Shown: positions 58,201 through 64,000 of the stretch, in pieces
Layout: each line of letters starts with the position of its first letter
Numbering within the stretch: position 1 is the first letter of the stretch
NCBI GenBank assembly: GCA_964036275.1
Contig: OZ038433.1
Location: 37,233,336-37,297,335, forward strand
Direction: 5' to 3'
Origin: Litoditis marina
Lineage: Eukaryota; Nematoda; Chromadorea; Rhabditida; Rhabditidae
DNA length: 64,000 nt
Translations under genes and position numbers: made by a program
The notes under the pieces: model-generated
Told to the model about the DNA's origin: nothing
Database searches by the model: none
The model's input: the letters and a program-made list of their open reading frames with translations, nothing else

Positions 58201-61200
58201 TTGAGGCCGCATTGAAAATGAAAAGGAGTTCAATAACTCGAGAGGGAAATGAAAAATCTAATCTCGCAATTTTCATGATCAATCTCACACACAATTTCTG
58301 AAAATAAGTGCCCAACCTTTGAGAACATTCCTGCTTACACTAAAAACGTATCTGAAATAAAAATCAGCTGTGCTGTCAGTCAATCGCACAGTCACGTGAA
58401 ACATGATAAACACAGCAGAGTTCGAAAACGTGAAATTACAAAGAACAAAGTGCACATTGAAATGACAAAGTGTACAAGAATATTCAATTTACTTCTAGTA
58501 TACTTTGTTCTGTTAACAGTTTTGAATCAGTGGTGAGCAACTGTCATATTCGGAAGTTTCATCTAATGTGTGTTTGCTGCAAGATATTTTTTCAGTAGAA
58601 CACCAAAATGTTTTGACCCATGAAAATTGCGAGATTAGATTTTTCATTTCCATCTCGAGTTATTGAACTCCTTTTCTATTTTCCATGCAGCTTCATCTCA
58701 AAAACTAATCTACTCTCTCTTTACATTCGTTTCTTATACTAATTGCATTACTGTCGAGGCTAGAAGTTAGCATGGCGCTTATAATAATTATTATGGCGCT
58801 CATAATAATCATTATAGATTAGCAAAGCGCGCTGTGCGACGAGACATAACGCAAATGCGGAGAAGTCAGACGGTTGTACAAAATGTCCCTGGGACAGAAC
58901 TTGATTCCCCGCGGGTCATAACTTGATCTCTTCATATTGGTGTCTGGCGTTCTTTAATTGCGTACCACTTGCATGTCACCGATATCTTTTGCGATACGGT
59001 GTTGCACCGTCGAGATATCATATATTTTAGGAGGCGCAGGTTGGGATCCGCAATTCGCAAAATTACACAATTCCGTCCCTGACACGGCATGTTCAAGGGC
59101 AGAAAAAAGGGCGCAGTGCCAAATTAGAAATTCCGCTCACGTCTGTTCAGAACGATTAGTGCCAATTTTCCGCGATTGGCCAGCTACAAAAGCGAGAGAG
59201 CATGCAGGTCCATGAGGACGCAGGTATCTGCGTCTCTCTGACCCGCACGCTCTTTCGCCGGGCCGCTACAAAAATGGCTGGCTAATTAGCTGGAAATTGT
59301 CTGAGTGCCGGAGCGCACAGCTACGTGACAAAGTTGCAACGTAGTTGAAAGCGCAGGTGTGCGCGTTTGTAGCCAAGCTGATGTGTGTGCACAGCGAACA
59401 TCTCAGATTTCTCATATCAGGCTTCGGTCTGTAATTGCGATGTCAATCGAGTTCTAAATTCCGGAATGGAGAATTTCGAGAATCAACTTGAACTCGAACT
59501 TGCAGTGTTTTCTCTCCCGGTTGTTGAGTTTCCCAAATCGATACCTACATTCTACATGGTATCTTTTAGAGATTTGTGAACTTGTCTAATTTTTACCGCG
59601 AATAATTTCTCCTCTCACCAAGATTGAATCATAATATAATATATTTTTTGCAATTGTAATATTTACAGTTGCCTCTTTTGAATTCTACGTGTACGGAATA
59701 CAATTTGTGACGTTGGCATCTTTCAATGTGGTGAGTGAAATGTATCCCACTAAAGTGTGCATGAGAAATGTTTACGTACTCAAATCGAATAACATGGTGA
59801 CCGAGAGCTCAGAAGGGACGTTGGGGGGACATTTTCGGATTTCCCTGGAGCCTATGAAGCCTGGGTGCGTAGTCCGTAGGACCGTAGGGAGGAAGTCAAA
59901 CTTCGGTAAACACTGCCCTGTCTCGCCATCACTGTTCAACTAAAGCTAATTCTAACTCAAATCTACCACTATCACAAAACTCATGTTGAGTAAGAGAGTG
60001 AGACAGAAACAATCCAAATTATCTAGCGATGAAAAGATCAAAACTTAAATCAAAATGATACACTTATCATGTTCCGGAACAACAGCCCATACCACATCAT
60101 TATCTCATTTTTAGTGAGAATTGGGCACAAGTTAGGTGCAGAGCTTTCGAACTTAATCAATCACGATTCATAAAAAATAATGGAGAAATATCAGGAAACG
60201 CTCACAGAATCTCACTCTATATTTTTCACGGGCTATCCCCTTTGAACTTTGCGTGGAAGGCTTCGCAGGTCTCCTGTCCCAATAAGTTTCCAGACGCGAC
60301 AGCAACACATTGTGAACCTCATGGGAACACCTTCGTAACATTTGCTCACAAACATTTCAACAGTGGTTTTTAAAGTTGCCACCTCACTTATCTCAAGAGC
60401 TACTTTTTATAAGTTTTTCAGGAGATTTTGATTTTCGCATACGTTTGAAGAAATTGTTGAGCCTTTTCTTGAAGTGATCAAATTCCTCGGAATCAGTAGT
60501 GAATTTGCAGTGAATCAGATTCTGCCACAAAATAACAGTCTGAAACCCTACGTTGTTTCTTAATGTGTTGTTGCAGTTTTTCCTCTTGATTTATTTGCAC
60601 AACAAGAGAGTGTACATTCATCGTCATGCACAAGGTCTGAATTTATCTCATCGTTATCAAGTGGACGAAAATTTGAGAACAACACAGTTTCTTTTTCCGC
60701 TTGTGCTCTTCAACTTCTGTGCAAAGGTAGGTCAATTTCTCCGGAGTGGGCATAGTCTCTGACATTTCTGTGTTGAATACCACAGAATACTTTCAAATTA
60801 CCCGTAAGTGTTCTCCCACAAGCAGAGCCACTGTTTCACACGAGAAGATCGCGTGAAGATCACAACAAGGGTTTTTGGATGCACTAATCCATGGAATCAA
60901 AATTGTTAACAGAATGCAAGCCGATATATTCTACAAATTCAATGAGTATACTGTGGATTTCAGAGCATTACAGTCGGTTTAGTTGCGTACACTATTTTCT
61001 TCGTTACTCCCGGATCTTTGGATCCACATTTCATTCATGCATACCTTTTGGTACGTTCCCTTACATCACTTCTTCGATCCTTAATAGGTTGCATAAGGTG
61101 GAACTCATCCTGCTCTTTTCGCTGCTTCACGTACTAAATTGCAAAACTCTAAGCGAGCTCAGAAAGTGCAGCGTGTTTGTAGACCGTGTTGCAATCTAAC

Positions 61201-61431
61201 AATCGAGATTTTTCTGACTGTGGCATTGTTCAATTTGAGACAGTGGGTCGACGTTGAACTTCTTTGCAGATATTCTCGGTGGTTCGCCTGTTCTTCGGGG
61301 TGTGGCTGGTGCTGGCCTGCAAGAAGTCCTGGCGACTATCAACACAAGTTCGCCCGATTCGTGTTGACGCTGTGGACGTAGCCGGAAACTCGGAACGGTA
61401 CTTCCGCGAGTTGGACAGAATGTGGTCTTGA
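55228..61431 (+). CDS. Sre-type serpentine chemoreceptor
   Basis: Eight exons with unbroken phase: 55228-55361, 55662-55770, 56178-56351, 56765-56810, 59669-59730, 60577-60726, 60964-61050 and 61270-61431 (TGA), about 307 aa. The ATG lies 2 nt after TTTCAG, a likely spliced-leader acceptor. Family landmarks: YLLYKQKQFHINF after TM1, the FVLERVVAS motif after TM3, YGIQFVTLASFNV then FFLLIYLHNKRVY across the exon 5-6 join (TM5), LSHRYQVDENLRTTQ before TM6, and the C-terminus KKSWRLSTQ with YFRELDRMW, typical of Sre. Length is slightly short for Sre (usually about 350). The 2.9-kb intron 4 is filled with repeats, and exons 4 and 5 (46 and 62 nt) are very short, so the model rests on phase and membrane-segment continuity. 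Confidence 0.8.
55386..55495 (+). repeat. tRNA-like SINE family B copy in Sre intron 1
   Basis: TGGTCAAGTGGTTAGCGTTC and GGGTTCGATCCCCGC form the tRNA-like half. The tail is shortened (AGTCTACGGATTC). Confidence 0.7.
56396..56502 (-). repeat. SINE family A fragment in Sre intron 3
   Basis: Complements of box B (GGGATCGAACC) and of the head (TTTCCGTTGGCGACGACTATA) are present with an internal deletion. It starts about 45 bp after the donor of exon 3. Confidence 0.7.
57880..57972 (-). repeat. tRNA-like pseudogene or SINE head
   Basis: On the minus strand GGTCGCTGGACCACTGTGCC and GAGGGTTCGAATCCCGCC resemble boxes A and B, and the ends GCATT/AATGC pair. The anticodon stem does not form, so a functional tRNA is unlikely. 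Confidence 0.5.
58150..58745. mobile_element. Foldback element of about 600 bp in Sre intron 4
   Basis: Arms of about 130 bp (left 58150-58280, right 58618-58745), for example GAGTTCAATAACTCGAGA and AAAAATCTAATCTCGCAATT and their complements, are 80-90% alike by eye. A CACGTGA-type MITE sits inside. Confidence 0.7.
58376..58493 (+). mobile_element. CACGTGA-TIR MITE nested in the foldback
   Basis: Begins TCAGTCAATCGCACAGTCAC and keeps GTGAAACATGATAAACACAG. The right end is altered. Fourth copy of the family. Confidence 0.6.
59173..59310. repeat. Hairpin repeat (TGCAGGTC/GACCCGCA arms) in Sre intron 4
   Basis: GATTGGCCAGCTACAAAAGC, GAGAGCATGCAGGTC and, inverted, GACCCGCACGCTCTTTCGCC. Closely related to 19905-20028. 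Confidence 0.65.
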
Positions 61432-62763
61432 TGGAGGGCAGCCCCAGAATCACCAAATCTTCGTTGCAGTTCGATCCTCGAAAACAGTGGGACCGAACTC
61501 AAACACAATGGAATATAATTCATTTGCTTCGGAAAGAGTATTCAAGTGAATAAGAGAAACCGTTACACAGAGAAGTTATTGATCGAGAATGGCGGCAAAT
61601 TAATCGTTTTCTAACGTGATGTACGTCTGTGTGTTTTTTTACAGATGGCGACCACACGCAAACTTATTTTTGACTAAACATTCAAGTTCCTTCCGCTTCA
61701 CTTTCGTTTCCACGCAAATCGTGTAGAAAACTAGAGTCAACATTTGGACCATACGATTATTGGGATACTTTTTTGTGACGTGCATAATGGTTCATCGATA
61801 AACCGTATACCAGATCAAATCATCATGATAATACCAACATATACAGGATTAAACACTTTGAACATGATTAACTCTGTATAATAATGATTAAGTTTATCAG
61901 TCCCTCCGTAGTGTTTGTCATGAATACCGTGTTTAACTTGGCTGAAGTGAGATTGCTAGTTTAATTATATATTTTTCCTCTATTCCTCTGGTATAAATAA
62001 TTCTGTTGCGAAAATAGTCCCCTGTGTACTTAATGGATTCGATTATGTGAATCGAGAAAAGAGAGGCGAAACAAACTAACGTACATTCTCCGAAAATACT
62101 GAAATAGGAGTGGCAGAATTGCCACTCCTATTTCAACCTCATATCAAACTCAAAAATATCAAACTATCAATATCAAACTCAAACTCAAACTCAAACTATC
62201 TAACTCTCTAACTCAAACTAACTCATATATCAAACTCAAAAACTTCCTGTTTTTGGTTCTAGAAATATTGTTTGAACTTTCCTCATCTAAAAAATGTGAT
62301 GGGTTCGCATTACACTTGAAGTAATCTATCTTTTCTCAATGACTGTTTTCACGAAATAAAAACAATCTTTTCGAAATACTGGAACTCTCAATATCATGTA
62401 GACTGTATGAAAGTTTCATGCAGTAGGAAGCCAACTATATATTCAGATGAAAATAGTAATAGAACAATATATATATATATATATATATTTGTTCTAATAC
62501 TAAAAAAATATAAGGTCGAAAAAAGTCAGTTACTAAAAGAACCCGATATCCCGATAACGACCAAGTCAGAAACGCAAAAAAAGGTGAAGACGAAAACTTT
62601 CAAAGAGAAGCTCAGTCTGAGTACTATCATCCTATCATCTATAACTATTCAATAGTGTTAAGATGATCTTTGGGAGAAGTTAGCGACTACTGAACAAACT
62701 TTCTCTGCATGTGGCCGGAATATGTGGACTATATAATTTTTTTAACAAAACAACCTTTTCAGG
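61432..62763. other. Gene-free stretch between Sre and second Srv gene
   Basis: It holds a perfect 15-bp hairpin (62101-62134), a CAAACT microsatellite (about 62150-62240) and an AT microsatellite (about 62468-62488). No exon is supported, though it must contain the promoter of the Srv gene at 62764. Confidence 0.45.
62101..62134. other. Perfect 15-bp hairpin
   Basis: GAAATAGGAGTGGCA, loop GAAT, then the exact complement. It has no coding context and could be the ends of a collapsed inverted-repeat element or a structured transcript end. Confidence 0.7.
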
Positions 62764-64000
62764 ATGGCTTGTCCCTTCAACCTCAGCAGCGAGCCACCAC
62801 CTCCCTCCCTGCTAATATCTCAGATCAAACTCATGATATATTCATGGGTCTCGTTCATTCTCTATGCGTTTTTCATTGGAATCATCGTATTTCGATCGAA
62901 CAAACATCCAGTTCTGAAGTCATCCTTCTTCACTATCGTCAAATACAATGTTGGTATCAAATATTGTTTATTTATCTATGGTGTGTCTCATGAACGTACG
63001 TCCTCTATAGAAAATACCTTGAAATTTTCATTTACACGTTGCCGAGGTCTCAGTGGGAATGTCATGACATGTACAGGAGTGCAGGAAGCTAAACCTGTTG
63101 CGGTAGTGCCCGAACGCTACCCGGCCTCCAAGGTTTGGTGAAAAGTTCGACGCAAAGTTAGGAACACGTTTCAGTGACCGGCATCACTTAGGGCACTACC
63201 TTGACAGGTTTCGCTCTGAGTGAAAATAATTATTCCATTCAGACTCACAACTGCCTTGAAGCTTCATCATACCACGTTGAGTTAACGTATGACGTTATCT
63301 TTATTGTTATCGTCTACATAAACGTGTACCACGTAACTTTTTTCACAGGCTGTCGGCGATTTTGTCATTTTTTTCCACATGGAATTGAAGCGTCTTCGAA
63401 AATATCGTCTCTTGTCTATTTTCAACAGTGGCATGCCAACAGCCCATTTGAATTATTCATTCTTTTCTCTACATTCTCTTCCAGTAGTCATGTATCTGGG
63501 ATTCATTCTGCCAGCAGTCAATCGGTTCACAGCTTTTTCAGTTCCCGTTAACTATGAGAAGGTGACTCCATTTTGCTCAGTCCTGTCCTAGGCAAAAATA
63601 ATATGTGTAAATATAATGATAATGCAAAAACAGGTGTCCTAGGCAAAAAGAAACCCACTCTGCATTATGTTTTTGTGGTTTGATTCCACTGCATTAATCG
63701 GTCAGTGTACGAGATTTGTATGGGATAATATGAGTACATTGAACTAAAACACGAATGCTCCCTCCCACAGGTTCCTATTGTTCAGTATTCATTCAATTTC
63801 ATGGCATACCCAGTCCACTTTTATAATCTAGATCTGTTTAGACACAACATTCAAGTAAGTGTCTAAATTGATTCAATTTGATTCCATCAGATGTGGAGCA
63901 AGCGGACAGTGAGATACGCGACGTTGACTATTTGGGTCTGTGCAGTATTACTAACTCTGCCGGGCTATAGTTTTGGTGAAAAAGACGTTTCCGCATGTCT
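62764..64000 (+). CDS. Srv-type serpentine chemoreceptor, 3' end outside window
   Basis: Tandem paralogue of the gene at 49564-53631. Exons: 62764-62949 (TM1), 63349-63561 (TM2-3, PAVNRFTAFSVPVNYE), possibly 63771-63854 (28 codons, VPIVQYSFNFMAYPVHFYN start) and 63891 onward (MWSKRTVRYATLTIWVCAV), cut at the window end. The ATG lies 1 nt after TTTTCAG, a likely spliced-leader acceptor. Exon 2 is almost identical at DNA level to exon 2 of the neighbour, while exon 1 and introns differ more. The 84-nt segment at 63771 is open, in phase and has splice signals, but the neighbour and the pseudogene lack it, so it may be an optional exon or plain intron. Confidence 0.78.

Noticed and set aside
61084..61199. 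Extra Sre exon with VELILLFSLLHVLNC
   Set aside because: Phase 0 entry after TTAATAG meets a stop. Direct joining of 61050 to 61270 gives a continuous TM7.

Overview
The window looks like nuclear DNA of a Caenorhabditis-type nematode. Genes are split by many short introns with TTTTCAG acceptors and GTRAGT donors. The proteins belong to nematode-expanded families: chemoreceptors of the Srv and Sre type, a DUF288/STELLO-like protein and a TRPV channel of the OSM-9/OCR type. Several start codons sit just after a TTTCAG, as expected for spliced-leader trans-splicing. Three cassettes carry class-II tRNAs with a UAU anticodon, matching the nematode-specific V-arm tRNAs (nev-tRNAs).

Layout. 133-4519 (+): 3' part of a TRPV channel gene. 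5-10 kb: TTAA-flanked MITE, SINE-like repeats, three nev-tRNA-Ile(UAU)-like genes and a 5'-truncated CR1/jockey-type LINE. 10-20 kb: repeats and a broken Srv chemoreceptor gene on the minus strand (16485-19681), with a decayed copy of two of its exons at 10.7-11.2 kb. 20-30 kb: mainly repeats, including two of three long palindromes, a 130-bp minisatellite carrying TGACGTCA, and a tiny three-exon gene for a predicted 43-residue secreted peptide (28043-28797, +). 30747-33870 (-): divergent Ras-like GTPase. 34207-36683: tandem duplication and a non-autonomous LTR element. 36685-39836 (-): RING-finger protein. 40493-48583 (+): DUF288 protein, divergent from the RING gene. 49564-53631 (+): Srv receptor. 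55228-61431 (+): Sre receptor with a 2.9-kb repeat-filled intron. 62764-64000 (+): second Srv receptor, cut by the window end.

The genes do not form one pathway. The TRPV channel and the Sre/Srv receptors are sensory-type families. The RING and GTPase genes are codirectional and were probably about 0.6 kb apart before the LTR element and the 0.53-kb duplication separated them. All exon models come from reading splice sites, reading phase and family resemblance by eye. No alignment or transcript data were available.
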